From Bryobacterales bacterium (GTDB taxonomy: Bacteria; Acidobacteriota; Terriglobia; Bryobacterales; Bryobacteraceae): 33,938 bases of DNA. Below the pieces are notes generated by a model that ran no database searches, was not told the origin of the DNA, and worked only from the letters and a program-made list of their open reading frames with translations. The stretch is taken from NCBI GenBank assembly GCA_003166865.1, contig PMUP01000062.1, positions 99,627 to 133,564 on the forward strand, in the 5' to 3' direction. Within the stretch, counting starts at the first letter, position 1, and each line of letters opens with the position of its first letter. Shown piece after piece: positions 1 to 5,557 of the stretch. A program made the translations under genes and the position numbers.

Positions 1-263
1 CCCTGAAAATCCACGGCAAAATCAAACCGCGCCTCGCGCAGCTCGCGCCACGCCTGCCGCAATCCCGTGAACGTCCGCCGGTCCAGATGCACTACCGAAT
101 CCACGTACGGGTTGCCTTCCAGCAACAGGCTCCACTTCGGATCGATCACCCAGGTGATCCTGGAATGCGGAATGCTGTGCTTCAGGCTCGCGACGGCGGG
201 GAGCGCGGCGATCACATCGCCCATGGAACCTAAACGGACAACCAGGATGCGTGGACCGGTCAT
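1..263 (-). CDS. Heptosyltransferase-like glycosyltransferase family 9 (N-terminal part, runs off window)
   Basis: The first 87 codons of a minus-strand gene are present; the rest lies left of the window. The start is ATG at 263-261. The N-terminus reads MTGPRILVVRLGSMGDVIAALP, the Rossmann-type opening of the lipopolysaccharide heptosyltransferases (WaaC/WaaF, GT9), with the Gly-Ser-Met-Gly-Asp turn that follows the first strand. It continues into a WVIDPKW strand typical of the same family. These enzymes transfer ADP-heptose to the lipid A inner core at the cytoplasmic face of the inner membrane. The start overlaps the stop of the upstream gene as ATGA (260-263), so the two are probably translationally coupled. 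The acceptor sugar cannot be assigned from this fragment. Confidence 0.8.
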   Translation of the reverse strand, partial: MTGPRILVVRLGSMGDVIAALPAVASLKHSIPHSRITWVIDPKWSLLLEGNPYVDSVVHLDRRTFTGLRQAWRELREARFDFAVDFQ

Positions 264-637
264 CTGCCAGATTCCTCGCGGCCAGGTTCTTGGCGATGAC
301 GTTCGAGTACGTGATCGATGAAGCGCTGCGTGAGATCCGCGTCGATGGGCGGTCCGGCGGGTAGTCCGGCGTCGGGTTTGACGTCAGACAGCACCACGTA
401 ATCCACCATCGCCAGCGCGGCCACCAACTCGGCCCGGGCGCGCTGGGATAACAGAGGGCGGGCTGGATTCGTGACTTCAACCACCAGCAAGCTGCCCGGT
501 TCGCGCGCTCGCCGCAGACGCGCAACATGTTCAGCCAGCAACGGATCGAAATGGCCGGATATCCATCGGGCGGTACGATCTTGGAGTGCTGGAATCTCGT
601 GGAGCGGGATGATTTTCGATCGAGTGTCCAAAAACAA
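260..637 (-). CDS. RfaE-type nucleotidyltransferase-like protein
   Basis: This 125-residue protein resembles the cytidylyltransferase/ADP-heptose synthase C-terminal domain family. It has the segment SGHFDPLLAEH, matching the G-x-F-D-P-x-x-x-x-H nucleotide-binding motif, then a strand LLVVEVTN and the helix RARAELVAAL before VDYVVL. Family members activate sugar or alcohol phosphates with CTP or ATP. The downstream GT9 gene fits a role in making or using an activated heptose, but that is inference. The first in-frame start after the upstream TAG at 641-643 is TTG at 637; no ATG is available and no strong ribosome binding site is visible. The protein is slightly shorter than a typical RfaE domain and its C-terminus is Arg/Glu rich. 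Confidence 0.65.
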   Translation of the reverse strand: MFLDTRSKIIPLHEIPALQDRTARWISGHFDPLLAEHVARLRRAREPGSLLVVEVTNPARPLLSQRARAELVAALAMVDYVVLSDVKPDAGLPAGPPIDADLTQRFIDHVLERHRQEPGREESGR

Positions 638-712
638 AGTCTAACAGTTATGTGCCGATTTCGCGCCTGGGCAACCGAGGGTGCCGCGAGCTCGGATGCT
701 AGAATCACGGCT

Positions 713-808
713 GGAAGCTAATCTTGGCCGGTGCTGGGCCTGGTCTTCAAAACCAGTTGTGCGTCACTTTGTGTCGCGGGTGGGTTCGACTCCCACTAGC
801 TTCCGCCA
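713..808 (+). tRNA. selC: tRNA-Sec (anticodon TCA), 3' CCA encoded
   Basis: The sequence folds as a bacterial selenocysteine tRNA. The acceptor stem has 8 perfect pairs (713-720 with 797-804). The anticodon stem CTGGT/ACCAG (740-744 with 752-756) encloses the loop CTTCAAA with anticodon TCA at 747-749. The long variable arm has GCG/CGC and CAC/GTG pairing (761-777). The T stem GTGGG/CCCAC (780-784 with 792-796) has loop TTCGACT. The 8+5 acceptor/T-arm geometry and 96-nt length are diagnostic of tRNA-Sec. G805 is the discriminator and CCA is encoded at 806-808. It decodes UGA as selenocysteine with SelA, SelB and SelD, none of which lie in this window. Confidence 0.97.
787..807 (+). repeat. 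Left attachment-like direct repeat inside selC
   Basis: These 21 bp run from the T loop of selC through the acceptor 3' strand and the first two bases of CCA, and are identical to 3567-3587. Identity stops at 808 (A here, C at 3588). On the left there is a mismatch at 786 (T against C at 3566). Confidence 0.8.
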
Positions 809-871
809 TGCAAGAGGGCTACTCTGAGCGCAGAGCAAAAACACGACCTTAAGCATCACGCCAGGGCCAGC

Positions 872-1360
872 CTAGCGTTCGTCGTTGATCCTAACAGTTA
901 GGGCATTGGCAAGCTCTAGCGAATGCTTGAATGCCTCGCCGCCATGAGCAATATGTTCGGGATAAGGCCCGTTGGCACCTAGAATCACCTCAGCAAGAGA
1001 GTCCTGAAAGGACTGATGCACCAGATCAACCTGCTGGGCTAAGTCTTGAGCAGAGAGCGGGCCGAGTCTGCGCTCAGAATATTGCCTGTAGGCGTTGTTC
1101 TCCTTGGCTTGTACAGATTGAAGGGTGGATCTGACCTCACCAAGGCTTGAACCCTCAATCATAGCTCCGTCTGCTATGGCTGCTTGGTCCCGGAGATCGC
1201 CAAGGTAGGTGATCGCGGAAGAATAAAAACTCCCTACTTGATCGCGCGATACTTTTGGCTCAGTAGAGACTACCGAGTGAGTTCCACGCGTAGAGTTGAA
1301 GATCGAAACTAGCACTAGCAGTGTCGCTGCAATAATACCAATGATAACGGCAATCTTCAC
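872..1360 (-). CDS. Hypothetical membrane-anchored protein
   Basis: I do not recognise this 162-residue protein. It starts at GTG (1360) as MKIAVIIGIIAATLLVLVSI, one N-terminal hydrophobic segment with a positively charged start, so it is probably anchored in the inner membrane with the remainder in the periplasm. The soluble part is mostly predicted helix, rich in Gln, Ala and Ser (for example SLGEVRSTLQSVQAKE), with no cysteine and no catalytic motif that I can see. It lies 60 bp downstream of another minus-strand gene that also begins with a single membrane segment (1421-1969), so the two may be one operon. Both are inside the selC-bounded interval, where base composition is lower in GC than in the flanking genes. 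Confidence 0.55.
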   Translation of the reverse strand: MKIAVIIGIIAATLLVLVSIFNSTRGTHSVVSTEPKVSRDQVGSFYSSAITYLGDLRDQAAIADGAMIEGSSLGEVRSTLQSVQAKENNAYRQYSERRLGPLSAQDLAQQVDLVHQSFQDSLAEVILGANGPYPEHIAHGGEAFKHSLELANALTVRINDER

Positions 1361-1420
1361 TTCAACACGGTGTCTTTGCTAGAAATTCGGTAATGTCCGC
1401 GATCCATTTCAGTGAATTGT

Positions 1421-1969
1421 TCATCTGACCACGGGCAGTTCCTTACCCTCAAGCACGATTACTTGGACGGGCATGTCCTTATATTGATCCTTGGTCAAGG
1501 TTGAAAATCGGAACGTTGGATGATCAACGACTAGCCACCAAGTATCGACGCCATCGTCCTTGAGCTCTGCCGGCCGACTCCAAGAGAAGAAATGTTCGCT
1601 TCCGTCGTCCGCCGTGAGCCCAAGGATGCCATGCACAGTTACGTGGTGTGCATCGTCCCATTGGATATCGGAGAGATCGAACGATTTGACCAGAGCGTTC
1701 TGGACCCTGACGACGTGGTTCTTATCGGGCTTGACTTGAGTCATCAGCCACTGTTGGAACTCCACGTCCATAAACTTTAGCGCCCTCTTCCAAGCTTCCT
1801 TGCTCTGGATTCTCTTGTAGTTCTCTGCGGCAGCTTTGGTTTGTTGATATTGTTCCTGCCGTGCTGCCTTCGCTGCGGCGCGATCACGATGTATCGTGTA
1901 TCCGAGCTGCGCTAACACGCAAGCCCCGATGATTGCCGAACCAACAATGATTGCTCTTGATGGTTGCAT
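1421..1969 (-). CDS. Hypothetical protein with one N-terminal membrane segment
   Basis: I do not recognise this 182-residue protein. ATG at 1969 begins MQPSRAIIVGSAIIGACVLA, a signal anchor. A charged helical stretch follows (about residues 28-62, rich in Arg, Ala, Gln and Lys), possibly a short coiled coil. A mixed alpha/beta domain then runs to the end, rich in Trp and Asp (for example VDTWWLVVDHPTFRF). The layout suggests an inner-membrane-tethered periplasmic protein. It is the upstream member of a probable two-gene minus-strand unit with 872-1360, inside the selC-bounded interval. A cargo role is possible, but nothing in the sequence indicates a function. Confidence 0.55.
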   Translation of the reverse strand: MQPSRAIIVGSAIIGACVLAQLGYTIHRDRAAAKAARQEQYQQTKAAAENYKRIQSKEAWKRALKFMDVEFQQWLMTQVKPDKNHVVRVQNALVKSFDLSDIQWDDAHHVTVHGILGLTADDGSEHFFSWSRPAELKDDGVDTWWLVVDHPTFRFSTLTKDQYKDMPVQVIVLEGKELPVVR

Positions 1970-2161
1970 GATTACTAGCGATCAAGCAGGCGATTGCTTG
2001 GACTAACCATCTTTACACGAAGCAGGCGCGATAGGCGCAAGGCATTCGGTTGTTACGCGGCGCTACCGGACCGGACCGGGCGGCGGCTGCGAGTAGGCTA
2101 TCGTACAAGCGCGTTGTCAGGCCTAATCTATCCGGCTGATCCCTCCGATTAGCTTAGTATT

Positions 2162-2560
2162 ATGTTCAAACGGGCTGCTCTTCTACTCTTGCTCACGGGC
2201 TCGGTGGCTATTTTAGGCCATGCTCAAAAAGCCGATACCGATGACGACAGAACTAACGGGCTTCTCAATGGCCGCTTCTGGACAAAGCTGCCGGAGCACG
2301 GCGATAAAGTCTGGTTCGTCATCGGTTATTGCGAAGGGGCGGCGGTAGACGGCCTTGCTAAGTGCCCGGCGCAATCGGAGTTTGGCGAGATTGTGAGAGG
2401 AATCGACAGGTTTTACCAGGAGCCGGAAAACCTCAGGCTCCCGTTCATGGCCGCTGTGAAGATATTCGCTATGAAGGTCACAGGTGCAAAGGCAACTGAG
2501 ATCGAAGCGTTTATGGATCGTGTCCGCAAAGACGCGGACGCGCCCCTTCCCAAAAAATAG
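2162..2560 (+). CDS. Hypothetical exported small protein
   Basis: A 132-residue protein with a clear signal peptide (MFKRAALLLLLTGSVAILGHAQ, cleavage probably after HAQ). The mature part has two cysteines in the segment GYCEGAAVDGLAKCPA, plausibly a disulfide. This is followed by helices containing FGEIVRGIDRFYQEPENLRL and a C-terminal Lys-rich end. The GYCEG...helix...FYQEP layout is faintly like small periplasmic immunity proteins of the Rap1a/Tai type, but that is a weak impression. There is no obvious ribosome binding site upstream of ATG 2162. It lies in the selC-bounded interval, pointing away from the two minus-strand membrane genes. Confidence 0.6.
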   Translation: MFKRAALLLLLTGSVAILGHAQKADTDDDRTNGLLNGRFWTKLPEHGDKVWFVIGYCEGAAVDGLAKCPAQSEFGEIVRGIDRFYQEPENLRLPFMAAVKIFAMKVTGAKATEIEAFMDRVRKDADAPLPKK

Positions 2561-3004
2561 ACTGGCTGCTCTGCCTCGCTTGCGGCCCGAAAGTTACCGC
2601 GTTGCCTGGGCTTGGTATTATCGGGGCGTGCTACCGGAAGAAATCGTTGCGAGACTCAAAAGCGACGGCCACCAACTAGGAACCCAGGTTGTTAACAGCA
2701 GTGACAGATTTGCTGGCTTGTCGATTACGTCTACATGTTTCATCGGGACGCGGCAGATCTGGCACGTGGCCGAGCGACCATTGAACAAATAAAACACCGC
2801 AACACTGGAAAAGAACCTTCCTCGATGCTGATTCCGCTATTACTGTGTTCCTTTGGGCCGTGACCCCATAGGAATAACCATCATCCGATGCGCGGCTGCC
2901 CGTCCTGGGGCTTCTCTTGAAGGCCGGATATCCTTGGATCTTTGCCGCCGGAACGTTTGCAGTATAAATTGTTCCATGCTACAGTCGGGGCGAAAGCTAC
3001 GAGA
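2561..3004. other. Gene-poor stretch inside the selC-bounded interval
   Basis: About 440 bp without a convincing gene. A plus-strand open frame crosses 2484-2792 but overlaps the exported-protein gene in another frame, has no recognisable domain and an unusual composition. No tRNA, CRISPR-like repeat or strong hairpin with a T tract is evident. Confidence 0.5.
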
Positions 3005-3211
3005 ATGCAATACCGAACATTCCAAGTACAAGAACATAGTGCGGATCAGCGGACGATAATTTCCGACAAAACCCTGGATGTCCGATCCATTGAAAGGCTA
3101 AAGGACGGCGGCTGGGTTTTTGAGCTGGCGGACGGCTCGACTCTCACATACCCAGTAACGAACACAATCGTTGAAGAGTCAATCGACGGTGTTTGGAATC
3201 GCCTAGTGTAG
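3005..3211 (+). CDS. Hypothetical small protein
   Basis: A 68-residue protein of unknown function, taken from ATG at 3005; an earlier ATG at 2942 would add 21 residues of less natural composition. The centre (IERLKDGGWVFELADGSTL) reads like a small beta-sheet protein with alternating charged and hydrophobic residues, as in short phage- or plasmid-borne accessory proteins. No metal ligands or membrane segment are visible. Its stop is 11 bp from the stop of the convergent zinc-ribbon-like gene at 3223-3405, close to the right end of the selC-bounded interval. Confidence 0.45.
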   Translation: MQYRTFQVQEHSADQRTIISDKTLDVRSIERLKDGGWVFELADGSTLTYPVTNTIVEESIDGVWNRLV

Positions 3212-3222
3212 CCTGCACGCGC

Positions 3223-3405
3223 TTACGGGCTGCCCTTGACTGCTCGTGGGGGCCAATCTGGGGGCATTACTACAGGGTCGAACGGGGCTGTAGCCCACCA
3301 GTATTCCTTACCACCACAGTCAAAACACCGACCTATCACAAGAGGGACAGTCGAATCGGTGTACGTCACTTCAAGTTCGGTTTTCGCGTGTATGGGGCAT
3401 TGCAT
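3223..3405 (-). CDS. Zinc-ribbon-like microprotein
   Basis: A 60-residue protein starting at ATG 3405. It begins MQCPIHAKTELEV and continues to IGRCFDCGGKEYWW, giving Cys-x-x-His about 25 residues before Cys-x-x-Cys. This spacing suits a single zinc ribbon. The C-terminal part is rich in Pro and Trp (PPDWPP). Such tiny zinc-binding proteins are common cargo in mobile elements, where some bind DNA or partner proteins, but no specific role can be given. It is the last gene before the right-hand selC repeat and converges on the 3005-3211 gene. Confidence 0.5.
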   Translation of the reverse strand: MQCPIHAKTELEVTYTDSTVPLVIGRCFDCGGKEYWWATAPFDPVVMPPDWPPRAVKGSP

Positions 3406-3508
3406 AACGTCTTAAAAAACATTAGCACGGGTAGTCTGTTTTGAAGGTGTTCCGGCCCAGTTCCGTGTCGTCAATTTGTCGCCAAAGGGCCAAAGTCTTG
3501 CAGTTTTG

Positions 3509-3533
3509 ACGGTTTTATAGGTTTGTAAACCGC
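3509..3533. repeat. Inverted repeat next to the right selC-like repeat
   Basis: Arms CGGTTT and AAACCG are perfect inverted repeats. Inside them a second GGTTT pairs equally well with AAACC (3520-3531, arms of 5 with a 2-base centre). It lies 34 bp left of the right-hand selC repeat. This is where accessory recombinase or excisionase sites sit in integrative elements, but it could equally be a chance hairpin. Confidence 0.3.
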
Positions 3534-3566
3534 CAATTCTAAAAGACTTCGTGCATTTTGATCGTC

Positions 3567-3587
3567 CGACTCCCACTAGCTTCCGCC
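3567..3587 (+). repeat. Right attachment-like direct repeat (selC 3' end copy)
   Basis: These 21 bp are identical to 787-807 of selC, covering the T loop, the 3' half of the T stem and the acceptor 3' strand. There is no D arm or anticodon arm upstream, so this is a fragment and not a second tRNA gene. It marks the probable right junction of the element. Confidence 0.8.
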
Positions 3588-3596
3588 CACTGGCGT

Positions 3597-3938
3597 TCAT
3601 GCTGCAGAGACGCGCCGGTAACTCGACAGCAACTCCTCCAGCGTGAAGTCGCCACTGCCGTGTTTGGGCGTGATTTCGACGGCCTTCAGTCTCGGATATG
3701 CGAGCAGCGCAAGTTCCTTATACATTCGCGCCCGCAACTCCGGCGCGTTTTTCTCGTCCATCGCGATTCGGGCCATCCCCTCAATTGGATCGCACCCTAG
3801 CTCCTCCAGGCGCGCGCGCGGGGAGAGGTCCGTTGATCGCTCCTTTGGCGTGCCTGTTCGCCGGTCGCCGGGTTTTGGCGTTCCTGCTGCATCAAGTCGG
3901 TGCTGCTGCGGTTGAATCTGATTCTTAGGGTATCTCAT
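3597..3938 (-). CDS. Small hypothetical protein, phage small-terminase-like
   Basis: A 113-residue protein starting at ATG 3938. The N-terminal third is basic and Pro/Gln rich, probably disordered. The core, LGCDPIEGMARIAMD then ELRARMYKELALLAYPRLKAVEI, is a two-helix pattern often found in small phage-derived proteins annotated as terminase-small-subunit-like or hypothetical. I am not certain of the family. It begins just right of the selC-derived repeat, with its stop 10 bp beyond it, so it may be part of a neighbouring or earlier insertion at the same hotspot. No other phage gene is present. Confidence 0.5.
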   Translation of the reverse strand: MRYPKNQIQPQQHRLDAAGTPKPGDRRTGTPKERSTDLSPRARLEELGCDPIEGMARIAMDEKNAPELRARMYKELALLAYPRLKAVEITPKHGSGDFTLEELLSSYRRVSAA

Positions 3939-3995
3939 GCCTGTATATTGCCATCGCTCTCTCTGTCTGAGAACGGCAATCGATGCCCCGCGGAA

Positions 3996-4355
3996 CTACC
4001 TCCCCGGCCGCGTCCTTTCCGCTTCCATCAAGTTCGTCAGGATGTCGTTGATGCGCGTCAGGTGGCCGGCGCCCTTGGACTTCAGCCAAGCCAGAACCCG
4101 TGCGTCGATCCGCACGCTGACCGATACCTTGGGCGGCCGCGCCTCACGCAGCCGCACCATGCTTGCCAACTGCTCGTCGCTCAGGCGCGGGATGTCTTTC
4201 AGGTTAATACGCGAGTCATCACGCGCCGCTTGGCGCTCTGCAATGCGGCGTAGCGCCAGCCGCTCCTTTTTAGTCCATTGCCTGTTCCTGATATCTTCTG
4301 ATCTCATGCTTTTCAGCCGCGCGGGCTGAGACGATGCGGATGATTTCTTCGCCAT
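3996..4355 (-). CDS. brnA: BrnA-type antitoxin
   Basis: A 119-residue protein. Its C-terminal part, PPKVSVSVRIDARVLAWLKS followed by a G-x-x-x-R-I-N-D-I-L helix, is the ribbon-helix-helix-like signature of BrnA antitoxins. BrnA neutralises the BrnT ribonuclease toxin and represses its own operon. The start at ATG 4355 is chosen because AGAGGA (4361-4366) sits five bases upstream; a shorter form from ATG 4307 is possible. The N-terminal helix region (about residues 17-75) is longer than in the shortest BrnA proteins but is seen in related antitoxins. The gene overlaps the 3' end of the degraded brnT frame by 86 bp. It looks intact while its toxin partner does not. Confidence 0.75.
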   Translation of the reverse strand: MAKKSSASSQPARLKSMRSEDIRNRQWTKKERLALRRIAERQAARDDSRINLKDIPRLSDEQLASMVRLREARPPKVSVSVRIDARVLAWLKSKGAGHLTRINDILTNLMEAERTRPGR

Positions 4356-4461
4356 CATTGTCCTCTCTGTAGGCGTGAACAACCAGCAGCACGGCGCTGA
4401 TCTCGGGTTCGATTTGAGCGCCGCCGACCGCGTGCTAGCGTGGCTCCCACTCGTATCGCAT
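4270..4461 (-). pseudogene. brnT: Degraded brnT toxin gene
   Basis: One minus-strand frame begins ATG at 4461 with MRYEWEPR, a normal BrnT start. TAG follows immediately, then HAVGGAQ and IEPEISAVLLVVHAYRED, and the frame ends with GEEIIRIVSARAAEKHEIRR and a short tail. The C-terminal part is the typical BrnT strand-helix end with the R-I-(V/I)-S-A-R motif. Head and tail are in the same frame but only 64 codons apart, whereas BrnT is normally about 90 residues. The central portion, including most of the RNase fold, is therefore deleted, and a stop at codon 9 breaks what is left. The reading frame continues into the brnA overlap. I infer a dead toxin beside a live antitoxin. Confidence 0.75.
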
Positions 4462-4464
4462 CCG

Positions 4465-4489
4465 GTATATACATATCGTAATACATTAC
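4465..4489. promoter_or_regulatory. Candidate BrnA operator upstream of brnT remnant
   Basis: Two palindromes lie directly upstream of the brnT start. GTATATAC (4465-4472) is a perfect 8-bp palindrome, and GTAATACATTAC (4478-4489) has perfect 5-bp arms. Autoregulation through palindromes in the brnTA promoter is known for the family. That BrnA binds here is inference. Confidence 0.4.
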
Positions 4490-4506
4490 GGGTAAGGAGC
4501 GAAGCT

Positions 4507-4523
4507 GCGGGATCTAGCCCCGC
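4507..4523 (-). terminator. Possible hairpin after adenosine deaminase gene
   Basis: GCGGG and CCCGC (4507-4511, 4519-4523) form a 5-bp GC stem with a 7-base loop, four bases past the stop of the adenosine-deaminase gene. No T tract follows, so termination is only a possibility. Confidence 0.3.
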
Positions 4524-4526
4524 TCG

Positions 4527-5528
4527 TCAACCAGGAAGCTCGAATCCCCGGGCGATTTCTTCACGCAAGCGCGCCTTCACCACTTCATCCACAAACGCCG
4601 CTTCCACCGCCATTAGATTCGTTCGATAAAATTCCTCGCGCCCCCAGCCAAATACACGGGACACCTCCTCGTACTCCCTGGTGAGCGTTGTGGGAGTCAG
4701 CATGCGTGTGTCTGTATTGATGTTCAACGAAACATCCGAGCGATAAAGTCTGTCGATCGCGTGGTACTCCAAGTCCGCGACCGACGGGATGATCTGAACG
4801 TTGGAGGACGGGCAGATTTCAAGATGAATTTGTTTCTGCCGGAGAAACTGTACAAGTTCTGGATCTTCGATGCTGCGGGTGCCGTGTCCGATCCTGGTTG
4901 GATTCAGCAGCCGAAGCGTTTCCCAAACGCTCTCGGGTCCCAGCGCTTCGCCGGCGTGAGCCGTTCGAAACAAATTGTGCTGCTGAGCATACTCGTATGC
5001 CTTGATATGCGCTGCGATCGGGAAACCCGCTTCATCGCCAGCCAGGTCGAGCCCCACCACCCGGCTGCCTCTGTACGCTTCAATCAGCTTCGCGGTTGTC
5101 ATGCTCTCCTGCTCATCGAAATGTCGTAAAGTGCACAAGATCAGGCGTACCTCAATCCCCGTTTCCAGGCTGCCGCGTTCAACGGCTTGATTCACAATCT
5201 CGACCACCCGCTCAGCCGTCAGACCGCCCGCCAAATGGAGCAAAGGCGCGAATCGAATCTCGGCATAAACGATTCCATCAGCCTGCAATTGCTGGAATAG
5301 ATCTTCGGTAACTAGCTTCAGCGCGGCTTCATCCTGCATAAGCAGGAAGCCTTTTGGCGCTCGTTTCAAAAAGTCCGCGAGATTCGTGCAACGAGCGGGC
5401 GCAACATAGTCGCGAGAGTACTCGTCGCGGGTGACACCAGGAGCAAGCCGCCAGACAGCACCGAAGCTGAGAGAACAATCCAAGTGGAGATGGAGCTCCA
5501 CCTTAGGGGGTGCTCCGACGCGCTTCAG
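4527..5528 (-). CDS. add: Adenosine deaminase family protein
   Basis: About 333 residues, the usual length for adenosine/adenine deaminases, which hydrolyse the 6-amino group of adenosine to give inosine in the cytoplasm. Metal and catalytic motifs are in order: VELHLHLD near the N-terminus (His-x-His), FRTAHAGE (metal His and catalytic Glu), RIGHGTRSIEDPEL, LEICPSSNV, and NINTDTRML (metal Asp). The residue after HLHLD is Cys, where Gly is usual. An open frame continues 152 codons upstream, but that part has no family character and lies under the divergent LRR gene. I place the start at CTG 5528, preceded by GGGAG; GTG at 5501 is the alternative. The product would feed the downstream purine pathway. 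Confidence 0.8.
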   Translation of the reverse strand: MKRVGAPPKVELHLHLDCSLSFGAVWRLAPGVTRDEYSRDYVAPARCTNLADFLKRAPKGFLLMQDEAALKLVTEDLFQQLQADGIVYAEIRFAPLLHLAGGLTAERVVEIVNQAVERGSLETGIEVRLILCTLRHFDEQESMTTAKLIEAYRGSRVVGLDLAGDEAGFPIAAHIKAYEYAQQHNLFRTAHAGEALGPESVWETLRLLNPTRIGHGTRSIEDPELVQFLRQKQIHLEICPSSNVQIIPSVADLEYHAIDRLYRSDVSLNINTDTRMLTPTTLTREYEEVSRVFGWGREEFYRTNLMAVEAAFVDEVVKARLREEIARGFELPG

Positions 5529-5557
5529 GTCAGGCTCCCGTCCAGCATAATGTTGAT

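Larger units (their letters stand above)
787..3587. mobile_element. Putative selC-integrated element, about 2.8 kb, no integrase visible
   Basis: The interval is bounded by a 21-bp perfect direct repeat. The left copy is the T-loop to acceptor 3' end of selC (787-807) and the right copy is at 3567-3587. Tyrosine-recombinase elements commonly use tRNA 3' ends as attachment sites, and selC is a well-known target in enterobacteria. The interior is visibly less GC-rich than the flanks. It holds five small genes on both strands, four with no family that I recognise and one with only a weak resemblance. No integrase, excisionase, replication or transposase gene can be recognised. It may be a deletion relic or a small element mobilised in trans. 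The bounds rest on the repeat alone. Confidence 0.65.

Noticed and set aside
22-708. A 228-codon minus-strand open frame across the nucleotidyltransferase and selC leader
   Set aside because: It has no family character; the overlapping frames at 1-263 and 260-637 show clear GT9 and nucleotidyltransferase motifs.
2065-2079. Three tandem ACCGG units upstream of the exported small protein
   Set aside because: The array is too short to be called a repeat with a function.
2484-2792. A 102-codon plus-strand frame in the selC element
   Set aside because: It overlaps the exported-protein gene in another frame, has no domain or good ribosome binding site, and its composition looks accidental.
4534-4540. 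GGAAGCT resembling the selC acceptor end near the add stop
   Set aside because: It is a 7-bp match in the wrong orientation inside the add C-terminal codons; nothing more of selC flanks it.
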